From an uncultured Bacteroidota bacterium (GTDB lineage Bacteria > Bacteroidota > Bacteroidia > Chitinophagales > Chitinophagaceae), in the NCBI GenBank assembly GCA_903887005.1, contig CAISOH010000067.1, forward strand, positions 1 to 64,000: 64,000 nt of DNA, written 5' to 3'. Made by a program: the position numbers and the translations under genes. Positions 52,005 through 60,835 of the stretch are shown one piece after another. How positions within the stretch are numbered: position 1 is the stretch's first letter; every line of letters begins with the position of its first letter. The notes below the pieces were generated by a model. The model was not told where the DNA came from, did no database searches, and saw only the letters and a program-made list of their open reading frames with translations.

Positions 52005-54431
52005 TTAAAAATTAAACAGCACTTTTACGTTCAGCAGCCTTGATGTGAGCCTGTTGGGCACTGCAAAGGTATTCTGTGTTGTCCAGTCTTCTATCCATGT
52101 ATAGGAGAGGGTATTCTGGATACTTAACAGGTTAAATACTTCCAGGCTGGCCCATATACTTTTTATATTATTAAAGAAACTGTGCGCAGGATGCTCTTTC
52201 CGGGTTACATCAAGCAGCAGGGCGGAGAAACCTATATCCACCCGCTTGTAATCGGGCAGGCGGAGTATATCCTGGTAAAGATGGCCTATGGGCGGGCCTA
52301 CCGGCAGTCCGGTAGCATATACTGCATTTATATGCACTTTGAAATTTTTGTTGCGGGGCAGATAATCTTCAAAATACATACCGAGCGTAAACCGCTGGTC
52401 AGACGGCAGCGGAAAATAATTATTATAACCCGGATAGACTGCGCTGTCAGTTATCTTTTGTTCTGCCTTCATCACACCTATGCTGATAAAGGAAGTAGCG
52501 TCCTTTACAAGGTCGCCATACAGCCGCAATTCTCCGCCATATACATAACCTTTCGCGTCATTCTTGCCGGTGTACCTGATACGCACATTGTCATACATAT
52601 ATGGGTCAAGGTCCCATAGGTTTTTATAGTAGGTTTCCGCTTTGATCTTGAATGGCCGGTTTAACATTTTGAAATTATAGTCGGCGCCCAATACCACATG
52701 ATAGGATTTTTGCGCTTTCAGCGCTTTATTCACACCGCCTTCCAGGTCGCGCATTTCACGGTAAAAAGGCGGCTGGGCGTATAGCCCGGTAGAAAAAGAA
52801 AACACAATATCCTTTTTCCAGTAAGGCTTGTAAGCCAACTGTGCACGCGGACTGATAATAAATTCCTGGTTGAGATCGCTGTAATTAAAACGTACTCCTG
52901 CAACGGCGGTAATCCTGTTTGCAGAATCAAAATGTATATTATCCTGCACAAAACCGCTCATCCGCACATAATTAAAGCTGGTTGCGGAATTAAAGAAGTA
53001 AGCCATATTCAGGACTGTTGGATTATAGGGCTGAGTAAATGCCGCCGAATCCCTGCGCTCCCATTGATGCAGGTCATCAGTGATATTAGTAACGGTACCG
53101 TTTGCGCCAAACTGGATAAAATTCTTCTTCATGTCATAGGATCCCCGGAAACCAACATCACCGACATTTACATTCAGATAATTACGGGCGTAGTCCTGTA
53201 TGCCGCCCGTTCCGAGATACGTTTTTATCTGCCCGAAATCTTTTTTGCTTTGATCTGTCTGCAACTCGCCAAAAAGATACTGTCCGTTTATATCATAAGT
53301 TTCGTATTCATTGGTTTGAAAACCGGATGCGAGGAATTTTATTTTAAAGCGGGAAGAATCGGGGTGATAGGTGGCTGATATACCTGCAAAGCGCGAATCG
53401 AACTGGTCAAATTCACTGCCGTCATAAAAAACATCCAGTTGATATGCCTGGTTCAATACGCCAAAACTTGACACCTGCGATTGTGGGAAAAATGTGAACC
53501 GGTTGCGTGCGTAATTGCCTATCACTTCCATTTCCCATTTACTGTTGAAACGATAGTTGATAAGCCCCTGTATATCTGTGAAGGAAGGATTGTAAACGCC
53601 CTTGGTAGGCTGGGATTGAAGCAAATATTGATTGCTCTTCTGCCGCGCCCCAATGAGGTAAGTGAGTTTTTGGTTTTTAGATGCCCCCTCCAGGTGCATG
53701 CTGGCCCCAAGCAGGCTCGCAGTTACCGAACCGGCAAATTGCGTTGGCCGTTTATAAGCCACATCCAGCACGCTGCTCATCTTATCGCCATACTTTGACT
53801 GGAAACCACCTACCGAGAAATTAATATTAGATACCAGGTCAGGATTGATAAAACTCAAGCCCTCCTGCTGCCCTGCGCGAACCAGGAACGGCCTGTAAAT
53901 TTCAAAGTCATTTACATATACCAGGTTCTCGTCATAGCTGCCACCACGCACACTGTATTGGGCGGTCAATTCATCATGAGATCCAACAGCCAGCTTAATC
54001 AAACCTTCCACCCCGCCAATTGTACTCGGCATATAATCCACCTTACTTATGTCCAGATAAACATTGCCGGCCTCAGTCCTTTTACGTTCGCTTGTTTTGG
54101 TAAATGCCTTTAATTCATTTGCATTTTCTTTCAGGGTTATATCAATAGTCCGTGTTTCACCAGCCGCAAGCGATAAGTGCCTTGTCTGCATCAGGTAGCC
54201 GGCATATCCAAATACTATTGTCAGATTCTTGTCTGCCGTTACTTCCAGGGTATAAAAGCCTTTAGTATTAGTATAAGTACCTATACCGGTTACATTGTCT
54301 GCCACTACAGCCTGCTCCAAAGCCTTGCCCTTCTCATCACGCACAATGCCGGTGATAGTAGCCCGTTGTGCATAAGCGCACACCAGTGAAAACAATAAAG
54401 TTATAGAAAGAATTACCCGCTTTGGAAGCAT
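52005..54431 (-). CDS. TonB-dependent receptor with carboxypeptidase-like N-terminal domain
   Basis: An 808-residue outer membrane receptor with signal peptide MLPKRVILSITLLFSLVCAYAQ. The carboxypeptidase-regulatory-like domain spans ~25-110 (RATITGIVRDEKGKALEQAV), the plug follows (DISKVDYMPSTIGGVEGLIK, RGGSYDENLVYVNDFEIYRP) and the barrel fills the rest (to SRLLNVKVLFNF). No SusD-like or TonB gene is adjacent. The substrate is unknown. rpe lies next to it on the same strand. Confidence 0.9.
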   Translation of the reverse strand: MLPKRVILSITLLFSLVCAYAQRATITGIVRDEKGKALEQAVVADNVTGIGTYTNTKGFYTLEVTADKNLTIVFGYAGYLMQTRHLSLAAGETRTIDITLKENANELKAFTKTSERKRTEAGNVYLDISKVDYMPSTIGGVEGLIKLAVGSHDELTAQYSVRGGSYDENLVYVNDFEIYRPFLVRAGQQEGLSFINPDLVSNINFSVGGFQSKYGDKMSSVLDVAYKRPTQFAGSVTASLLGASMHLEGASKNQKLTYLIGARQKSNQYLLQSQPTKGVYNPSFTDIQGLINYRFNSKWEMEVIGNYARNRFTFFPQSQVSSFGVLNQAYQLDVFYDGSEFDQFDSRFAGISATYHPDSSRFKIKFLASGFQTNEYETYDINGQYLFGELQTDQSKKDFGQIKTYLGTGGIQDYARNYLNVNVGDVGFRGSYDMKKNFIQFGANGTVTNITDDLHQWERRDSAAFTQPYNPTVLNMAYFFNSATSFNYVRMSGFVQDNIHFDSANRITAVAGVRFNYSDLNQEFIISPRAQLAYKPYWKKDIVFSFSTGLYAQPPFYREMRDLEGGVNKALKAQKSYHVVLGADYNFKMLNRPFKIKAETYYKNLWDLDPYMYDNVRIRYTGKNDAKGYVYGGELRLYGDLVKDATSFISIGVMKAEQKITDSAVYPGYNNYFPLPSDQRFTLGMYFEDYLPRNKNFKVHINAVYATGLPVGPPIGHLYQDILRLPDYKRVDIGFSALLLDVTRKEHPAHSFFNNIKSIWASLEVFNLLSIQNTLSYTWIEDWTTQNTFAVPNRLTSRLLNVKVLFNF

Positions 54432-54460
54432 ATTATGACTTAAACGTAATGAATGTAACT

Positions 54461-55114
54461 TTATTTCCCAACCCCCTTTAATCTTTTTATCGTATCCTTC
54501 GGATCTGGCGAAGAAAATACAGTATTCCCTGCAACAAGCACATCAGCCCCTGCAGCTATAATTTCTGCGGCATTTTCAAGAGTAACGCCACCATCTATTT
54601 CTATCAGCGTATTGCTTCCGGCTTTGGTTATCAGGTCTTTTGCCTGGCGTATTTTGTTATAAGTGAGCGGTAAAAATTTTTGTCCGCCGAAGCCCGGATT
54701 AATACTCATTACCAGCAGCAGGTCTATTTCATGTATGAAATCCCTCACCATTTCAACCGGTGTGTGCGGGTTGATCGCCAGGCCAGCCTTCATACCCAGC
54801 GTTCTTATAGCTGTTAGTGTACGATGGATGTGGTAACCTGTTTCGTAATGCACAGTCACATAATCAGCGCCTGCATTTTTAAATTCCACCAGGTAGCGCT
54901 CCGGATCCTCCACCATCAGGTGCACATCGAAGGTTTTCTTTGCCCGCTTTTTCATCTGGGCAATAATGGGCATACCATAACTGATATTCGGCACAAAGCG
55001 GCCATCCATTACATCCAGGTGAAACCAGTCGGCCTCACTTTCATTTATCATATCTATTTCCGCTCCCAGTTTCATGAAATCAGCGGAAAGCATTGATGGC
55101 GCTATTATTGGCAT
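54461..55114 (-). CDS. rpe: Ribulose-phosphate 3-epimerase
   Basis: A 217-residue TIM-barrel enzyme of the pentose phosphate pathway that interconverts ribulose 5-phosphate and xylulose 5-phosphate. Motifs: IIAPSMLSADF, WFHLDVMDGRFVPNIS (metal His and the first catalytic Asp), DVHLMVEDPER, SINPGFGGQKFLP and IEIDGGV (second catalytic Asp). The ATG at 55114 is chosen over the TTG at 55129. Confidence 0.95.
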   Translation of the reverse strand: MPIIAPSMLSADFMKLGAEIDMINESEADWFHLDVMDGRFVPNISYGMPIIAQMKKRAKKTFDVHLMVEDPERYLVEFKNAGADYVTVHYETGYHIHRTLTAIRTLGMKAGLAINPHTPVEMVRDFIHEIDLLLVMSINPGFGGQKFLPLTYNKIRQAKDLITKAGSNTLIEIDGGVTLENAAEIIAAGADVLVAGNTVFSSPDPKDTIKRLKGVGK

Positions 55115-55202
55115 GTTTTTTAAATTCAAAAGTTAAAATTCAAAATTCAAAAGTGTATTTCCTGATTGTAATCCTGAGCGTGCCGAAGGGCCAGTCAAAA
55201 TA

Positions 55203-56225
55203 TTACTTCCTTCCTTTAATCCGCTTTAGCGCTTCCTTGGGGCTGCTGTAACTGCTGTCTAAGGATACCGCCATATTATAATCAGTAACCGCGTTTTTTA
55301 TACTGTCCATCATTTCGCTGCACAAGCCCCGGTTGTAATATGCCGCAGGGTTTGTCGGGTCTATTTTCGTTACAATGTTATATTGCCGCCATGCCTTTTG
55401 CACCGAGTCTTCCTGCATGAGTATGTAACCCATATTAAAGTATGCATCCGCAAAATGGGTGGATTTAAGAATACACTTTTTATATTCTTCCTTAGCTGCC
55501 GCAAAGTCTTTTTTATCCTGGTAATATACACCTTTCGCAAAAATGGGGAAAATATCCGTGGAATCCATTTTATAGGCATTGTCAAGATACCGCAGCGATA
55601 CAGGGTCTTTTTTGGCGCTGTACATCAGCCCGAGCTGCACCACTGCTTCCCGATAATCAGGTGATTCCTGCACCGATGTCAGGAAGTTGGATATGGCTTT
55701 CGCAGTATCCCTCATATCCTTGTACACCATGCCTTTCAGAAAGTATGCCTCCGGATTATGCACATCCTTCATCAGCACAATATTTATCTCCTGGAAAGCC
55801 TTTTGATAGTTCTTTATGTACAAAAACAGCTTGGCCATTTTCAGGTGCGCCTTGCGGTCAGTAGGGTTTTTCGCTACGGCCTTTTGTATCCATTCCACCG
55901 AGCCGCTGATGTCTTTGTTTTCAAACAGCAGGTCGCCCACAGCGCTGTAATATTCAGCCCTGCCTGTATCTAATGAGGCCGCCATTTTGTAATCCTTTAT
56001 TGCCAGTGTGTCCAGCTGCATTTTATGCAGCATAGTTCCCCTTTCAAAATACAAACCTGCATCCTTAGGTGAATTACTGATTTGCTCCGTAATATTTTTC
56101 AGCTTAGGGTCGCTTTGAAAAACAGGGTCAGTAACAGCAGCCGTATTTTTCACTGTATTATTTTTGCAGCCAATAAAAAGCATTATCCCTAATACAAGCG
56201 GGAAATACTTTATCCATATTTTCAT
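55203..56225 (-). CDS. TPR repeat lipoprotein
   Basis: A 340-residue lipoprotein with lipobox LFIGC (Cys20). About seven TPRs fill the mature protein, for example KDAGLYFERGTMLHKMQLDT, PTDRKAHLKMAKLFLYIKNY, FADAYFNMGYILMQEDSVQK and NPAAYYNRGLCSEMMDSIKN. It should be an envelope scaffold. No enzymatic domain is present. Confidence 0.88.
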   Translation of the reverse strand: MKIWIKYFPLVLGIMLFIGCKNNTVKNTAAVTDPVFQSDPKLKNITEQISNSPKDAGLYFERGTMLHKMQLDTLAIKDYKMAASLDTGRAEYYSAVGDLLFENKDISGSVEWIQKAVAKNPTDRKAHLKMAKLFLYIKNYQKAFQEINIVLMKDVHNPEAYFLKGMVYKDMRDTAKAISNFLTSVQESPDYREAVVQLGLMYSAKKDPVSLRYLDNAYKMDSTDIFPIFAKGVYYQDKKDFAAAKEEYKKCILKSTHFADAYFNMGYILMQEDSVQKAWRQYNIVTKIDPTNPAAYYNRGLCSEMMDSIKNAVTDYNMAVSLDSSYSSPKEALKRIKGRK

Positions 56226-56606
56226 TCCGCAAACTTATTAAAAACTACACTGAAAAACGGGAATAAGTTAACGGCACATATATGATTAATTTTATTTAAT
56301 TTAATAATTTTTGTGCCATGTCTTCATTGCTTCTGCTATATTTCAGAAACGGGCACCGTTCAGCAACAGGATTACTTTCGGGCCCAATCAAAATCCCAGG
56401 GATAAGTACTAACTCATTACGAGGCTTAAATCCAGTAATAGAAAACAGGACTTCGTACTGCAAAAATGCACCGTACTTCAAAAAAATCCAACTCTCAGCT
56501 CTCTGCCCCCGTCATTCGCCATGCCATATTTCAGGATTGATAGCTATCCGTTTAAGTATTTCAATGGACATAAAAATGTTTGTTTACAAAATTTAAACAG
56601 CACACT
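56226..56606. other. Intergenic region without a supported gene
   Basis: About 380 bases between a lipoprotein gene and a glycosyltransferase gene. Short frames in both directions (61 and 92 codons) overlap each other and have no signature. I see no gene, repeat or RNA. Confidence 0.5.
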
Positions 56607-57740
56607 CTACTTCCCAAATACAGCTTCCATCATCACCTTAGTAAAAGTATCCCAGGTATATTTCTTCTTTTCGTTAAGGATATTTTGGTGCAGGTCTGTG
56701 ATAGAGTTTGGCTGGTAAAATTTAAGAATAGCATCTGCGATAGATTTAGGATTGGGTTCGGCCACAAATCCCACTTTGCCATCTGGCACAACTTCTGCCA
56801 GCCCGCCCACATTGGTAACTACCATTGGTTTTTCAAAGTGGAAAGCGATTTGTGTAATACCGCTTTGCGTAGCGTGCTTGTATGGCTGCACCACCACATC
56901 TGCTGCGCTGAAATAATAGCGCACCTCGCTGTTGGGAATAAAGTCTGTTTTTAAATGGACTACTTTTTGCAGTTGGTGCTTTTCAATAATGCGGTTATTA
57001 TTAGCTTCTACGTCTTTATTATAGTATTCCCCTGCCGCTATCAGCTCTATACCCGCCTTCCTTATGCGTTCATCGGCCATTGCTTCCAGCAGCAGATCTA
57101 GGCCCTTGTATTCCCGTATGAAGCCAAAGAAGAGCATGTATTTTTTACTGGCGTCGAGTTGCAGTTTAGTGCAGGCTTCCTGCTTGCTCACGGCTTCATT
57201 ATAGCTGTCATAAATAGGGTGGGGGGTAAAGCAGGATGGTTTATCTGTAAAGGTTTTTACATCCTTCAATACATCCTTGCTCATGGTTACAAATGCATCC
57301 ACGGCCTTGATGAAATATTTGGTGAACTGAGCATCACCAGGCCGCTTCTCGTGCGGTATTATGTTATCAACTATGCAGAGTACACGGGTATGTTTATTCT
57401 TTTTTGCCTGCCGGAGTATGGTGCCAAAGGCCGGTCCCATAAAAGGCAGCCAGTATTTTACTATGATAAGGTCGTATTTCTCCTTGTTCATCGTTGTACC
57501 AACTTTCAGCCAGTTGAGCGGATTAACCGAATTGACAAATGTGCGTATGGTTAAACCCGCAGGTGAAGGTTCATCAGTGAATTGAGTTTTCCCCGGAAAT
57601 AAAAAAGAAGGGTATTGCAGGGAGAATGAGTAGATAACTACCTCATGCCCCTGTTCCTGCAATTGGTATGCAAGCCGTTCATTAAATGCGGCAAGCCCGC
57701 CACGCAATGGGTGCGCCGAACCAAGGATACCGATTTTCAT
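56607..57740 (-). CDS. Glycosyltransferase, GT4-type
   Basis: A 377-residue GT-B fold enzyme. The N-terminal donor half starts MKIGILGSAHPLRGGLAAFN; the C-terminal half has KYMLFFGFIREYKGLDLLLE then ADVVVQPYKHATQSGITQIA with GGLAEVVPDG, the typical nucleotide-sugar binding region. It overlaps the upstream nucleotidyltransferase gene by 4 bases, so both belong to one sugar-activation/transfer operon. The glycan is not known; heptose-containing glycan is a reasonable guess from the neighbours. Confidence 0.9.
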   Translation of the reverse strand: MKIGILGSAHPLRGGLAAFNERLAYQLQEQGHEVVIYSFSLQYPSFLFPGKTQFTDEPSPAGLTIRTFVNSVNPLNWLKVGTTMNKEKYDLIIVKYWLPFMGPAFGTILRQAKKNKHTRVLCIVDNIIPHEKRPGDAQFTKYFIKAVDAFVTMSKDVLKDVKTFTDKPSCFTPHPIYDSYNEAVSKQEACTKLQLDASKKYMLFFGFIREYKGLDLLLEAMADERIRKAGIELIAAGEYYNKDVEANNNRIIEKHQLQKVVHLKTDFIPNSEVRYYFSAADVVVQPYKHATQSGITQIAFHFEKPMVVTNVGGLAEVVPDGKVGFVAEPNPKSIADAILKFYQPNSITDLHQNILNEKKKYTWDTFTKVMMEAVFGK

Positions 57741-58435
57741 AAAAAAATTGTTTTAAAATCTTCCTGGGCACGGGTATAATCAGCGGGAATACCAATGTCA
57801 ATAAAATAACCTTCGCTTTTGAACCCATAAAATTTCTTTTCGTTCAAAAACCGCTCCAGATAATCTTTTTCAAATGAAAATTTTTCCGGCAACTTTTTTG
57901 CAAGGAAGGCGGCTCTGCTGACGATATAAACGCCTCCGTTTATGAGCCCTGTTTTCTGGTATTGTTTTTCTTCGAAAGAAGTAATCACTCCTTTTGCATT
58001 TGTATTTACCACGCCATATCTGTCGAAATCATGCATTTCTTTTAAGGCTAAAGTTGTCTCCGCATTATTAGCTAAATGAAATTTCAATTGCTCTTTAAGG
58101 TCCACCATAAACATGGTATCGCCGTTCAGCACGATTACATCGTCAGCTGCCGCTTCTTCTAAAGCTGCCTGAATACCCCCTCCGGTGCCCAATGGCTCGT
58201 CCTCTGTTATATAGTCCAGTTCAAAAAACAAGTCCTGAGTTTCAAGCCAGTCTGTAACTATCCGGTGCTTATAGCCCAATGACAAAATTACACGGGTGCA
58301 TTTCTGTCTGTTGAGGTATTCAAAAAGATGCGCCAGGAAAGGTTTGCCAGCCACCTGGGCCATGCACTTTGGATATGCGCCTATTACCCCCTGTAATCTT
58401 GTACCCAGCCCGCCTGCTAAGATTATACACTCCAT
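57737..58435 (-). CDS. hddC: Nucleotidyltransferase, putative D-glycero-alpha-D-manno-heptose-1-phosphate guanylyltransferase
   Basis: A 232-residue sugar-phosphate nucleotidyltransferase. The loop MECIILAGGLGTRLQGVIGA with the PKCMAQVAGKP segment binds NTP, and VIVLNGDTMFMVDL is the metal-binding Asp motif. Length and motif spacing agree with HddC, which makes GDP-D-glycero-alpha-D-manno-heptose. A heptokinase-like gene lies in the same cluster, which favours that substrate over glucose or mannose, but other sugars cannot be excluded. Confidence 0.82.
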   Translation of the reverse strand: MECIILAGGLGTRLQGVIGAYPKCMAQVAGKPFLAHLFEYLNRQKCTRVILSLGYKHRIVTDWLETQDLFFELDYITEDEPLGTGGGIQAALEEAAADDVIVLNGDTMFMVDLKEQLKFHLANNAETTLALKEMHDFDRYGVVNTNAKGVITSFEEKQYQKTGLINGGVYIVSRAAFLAKKLPEKFSFEKDYLERFLNEKKFYGFKSEGYFIDIGIPADYTRAQEDFKTIFL

Positions 58436-58438
58436 TTT

Positions 58439-58560
58439 GGTTAAAAGGTTAATTGGTTAAAGGGTTAAAAGGTTAATTGGTTAATTGGTTAAAGGGTTAA
58501 AGGGTTAAAGGGTTAAAGGGTTAATTGGTTAATTGGTTAAAAGGTTGAAAAGTTAATTGG
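58439..58560. repeat. GGTTAAxx octamer tract, left of the four-helix-bundle gene
   Basis: About fifteen consecutive 8-base units (GGTTAATT, GGTTAAAG, GGTTAAAA) run on the plus strand. An inverse tract lies at 58982-59056, on the other side of the 132-residue gene. Confidence 0.9.
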
Positions 58561-58574
58561 CAAAAAAAAGGGAG

Positions 58575-58973
58575 TTAACCCGACATAGGTTTTGAAATAA
58601 TCATTTTTTTAAGCCAGGACATGTAGCCATTTAATATCTTCTCTAATGCCAGGGCTTTATTTCTGTATTCAGTTAATACTTCTTCTGAAATGTATTTGCA
58701 ATCGTAATCATCTATAATGTCATTTATTGTTTCATACAGGGAGCCTCTTGCCTGTATGCAAAAATGTAACTGGTCTTTATAAGTATATCTTCCATACCCT
58801 TCGGAAATATTGCTTCCAATCGAACGGCAAGCTCGTATTAATTGGTCTTCAAGACGATATTTTTCATTGGGTGGCAACGCTTTAACAAGTTCATAAATAG
58901 AAATCTTATACTTTCTTGCTGTTTGCCATACTTCAAGGTCCGTAAATGATTTATAAACTTTATCATTATCCAT
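58575..58973 (-). CDS. Four-helix bundle protein (23S rRNA intervening-sequence type)
   Basis: A 132-residue protein of the S23/IVP family. Family marks are FTDLEVWQTARKYKISIYEL, YRLEDQLIRACRSIGSNISE then GYGR, and LHFCIQARGSLYETINDIID. These proteins were first found in 23S rRNA intervening sequences, but most are free-standing in Bacteroidota and have no known activity. Here the gene separates hddC from the GHMP kinase and is bracketed by inverted GGTTAA octamer tracts, as if inserted with them. Confidence 0.9.
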   Translation of the reverse strand: MDNDKVYKSFTDLEVWQTARKYKISIYELVKALPPNEKYRLEDQLIRACRSIGSNISEGYGRYTYKDQLHFCIQARGSLYETINDIIDDYDCKYISEEVLTEYRNKALALEKILNGYMSWLKKMIISKPMSG

Positions 58974-58981
58974 TTTTAACT

Positions 58982-59056
58982 AATTAACCCTTTAACCAAT
59001 TAACTTTTTAACCTTTTAACCAATTAAGCCATTGAGCCATTTCGAAATTAAGCCAT
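58982..59056. repeat. TTAACC octamer tract, right of the four-helix-bundle gene
   Basis: Units AATTAACC, CTTTAACC and TTTTAACC run on the plus strand, decaying to ATTAAGCC variants. It is the inverse orientation of the tract at 58439-58560, so the two arms could pair with the gene in the loop. Confidence 0.85.
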
Positions 59057-59060
59057 TAAG

Positions 59061-60083
59061 TTAAATGCTCCAGGTAAATAGCCCCCTTTCAGTAAACTGG
59101 TATGGACTAAAGTTGCCGCCAAAATGCTGCAATGCTTTTTTTACAGCATAACGTGTATTGGCAGGGCAATAAAACATCATAAAACCTCCGCCACCGGCGC
59201 CGGAAATTTTACCGCCGGTGGCTCCGGCTTTTAAAGCCGATTCATAAATCTCATCCATGGCGTCATTGGATATACCTTTAGCCATTTGTTTTTTGTATCG
59301 AAACCCAAAATCAAGTATCCCGCCAATCTCGTGAATATTCCCTTTCAGTAAAGCATCCTTCATCATCAGCGCCTGTTCTTTAAGATGGTGCATGGCGTCA
59401 ATGGACTTTTTGTTTTTGTCCTTTACATTTTGGCTCTGCGCTTCGATAATAGTGGATGATAACCGGCTGGTTGCAGTGAAATACAGCAGTAAATTATTTT
59501 CCAGTTCGTATAAATATTCATGCTTAATACGCAGTGGGTTTACGATCACCTTATTGTCTTTATAAAACTCCATGAAGTTCACTCCGCCAAAAGTAGCAGC
59601 GTATTGGTCCTGCTTTCCGCCTGCCATTGCCAGTTCTACTCTTTCTACATCATAAGCCATCTGGGCAATGTCATACTCACCAAGCGGCAGGTTCAGCCAT
59701 TCGCAAAAAACACCAATTATAGCTACCATAAGCGTAGAAGAACTGCCGAGCCCGGACCCGGCAGGCGCATCAACAACAGTTGTCAGTTTAAATCCTGACG
59801 GCACTGGTCCATACTTACGGACAATATGGTTATAAGCTCCTGTTGCCAGGTCCAGTATACCATCAATAGGGAGTTCCTCGCTTTTGTCATAAGATACGCT
59901 TTCATTTCTGTCGAGCGCTTCAATGATTATTTGTGGTGAATTTATTGGCTCAATGGTGGCATAAGCATAAAGAGAAATAGTCGCGTTCAATATAGCTCCG
60001 CCATATAAATCGCAATATGGGCTGACATCAGTTCCACCCCCGGCCAGGCCTATTCTTAATGGCGCTTTACTTCGGTAAATCAT
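59061..60083 (-). CDS. hddA: GHMP kinase, putative D-glycero-alpha-D-manno-heptose 7-phosphate kinase
   Basis: A 340-residue GHMP-fold sugar kinase. The N-terminal segment is RSKAPLRIGLAGGGTDVSPY; the ATP loop is APAGSGLGSSSTLMVAI (about residues 110-127); the C-terminal motif is GKISGAGGGGFMMFY. These fit HddA/heptose kinases well. With HddC nearby the pair would make GDP-activated heptose for a surface glycan or S-layer; the isomerase and phosphatase genes are not in this window. Confidence 0.88.
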   Translation of the reverse strand: MIYRSKAPLRIGLAGGGTDVSPYCDLYGGAILNATISLYAYATIEPINSPQIIIEALDRNESVSYDKSEELPIDGILDLATGAYNHIVRKYGPVPSGFKLTTVVDAPAGSGLGSSSTLMVAIIGVFCEWLNLPLGEYDIAQMAYDVERVELAMAGGKQDQYAATFGGVNFMEFYKDNKVIVNPLRIKHEYLYELENNLLLYFTATSRLSSTIIEAQSQNVKDKNKKSIDAMHHLKEQALMMKDALLKGNIHEIGGILDFGFRYKKQMAKGISNDAMDEIYESALKAGATGGKISGAGGGGFMMFYCPANTRYAVKKALQHFGGNFSPYQFTERGLFTWSI

Positions 60084-60212
60084 ATTGGGAGCTAAATTAA
60101 GGAAATAATGGGTCTTCTGTGCTTTTACATATAGTATTCATTTCTGGCACATTTTTTGCCATTTGATGTTTATCTTACTTTTAAAACTTTCTAATTGAAA
60201 TAATTTAAATAT

Positions 60213-60689
60213 GTGAAAAAGCTTGCTGCCATAATCATACTGTTGCTTACAGCCTTTTGTTCCCATGGGCAATCAATACCGGTTGACAGCTTTTAAATAC
60301 CGGGAGCCACCTGGACAGTAACATTTCAATTCTCTCATTCTACCAAATCAGGTTGCGATGAAACAGGCGCTGAAAAATTTTCATATAAGTTAGAGAAAGA
60401 CACAATTATCTCCGGAACTAAATACCATTTGCTGGCCATGTCAGATAATCAGATGAAACTATTCCCCAATCCGGTTGATCACGATCTCTTATCTTTTGAA
60501 GGTGGCAATTTGTCCAAAGTGGTCAATGTCTCTGTTTATGATATCACCGGTAAACTGATTTACTCTTATGATTACCCCTTCTCCGTTGGGAGCAAAGAAT
60601 TGTACGCCCGGTTACATAAGGGTGTTTATATAGTAAAAACAGAATTTGAAGACCATAGTCTGGTTTCAGAAAGAATGATAAAAATATAA
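60213..60689 (+). pseudogene. Broken small T9SS cargo gene (nonsense plus internal deletion)
   Basis: From the GTG at 60213 the frame encodes a signal peptide (VKKLAAIIILLLTAFCSHGQ), then a TAA stop at 60294-60296. The same frame stays open after it: IPGATWTVTFQFSH, KLEKDTIISGTKYHLL, then directly the T9SS sorting domain (MKLFPNPVDHDLL ... LHKGVYIVKTEF). In intact relatives a domain of 100 or more residues lies between the DTIIxGxxYHxL segment and the sorting domain, so I infer an internal deletion as well. It is most likely an inactive remnant. Confidence 0.75.
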
Positions 60690-60835
60690 AAGGCTGTAAA
60701 CCGGGATTCATACCTGTAATCTGGCAATACATTACTTTTTTCACTGCCTCCCATTTGCTGTTTTCACAAAAAATTATAACCCTTCTTTACTATCCTGGCA
60801 TATTTATCTGTAAACTTGTATCATTAAATTAATTT

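Noticed and set aside
56318-56596. 92-codon plus-strand frame in the gap before the glycosyltransferase
   Set aside because: Composition unlike the neighbours, and it overlaps an opposite frame; could be a remnant but nothing supports it.
58439-58560. Possible CRISPR array
   Set aside because: Units are 8 bases without unique spacers, and no cas genes are near.
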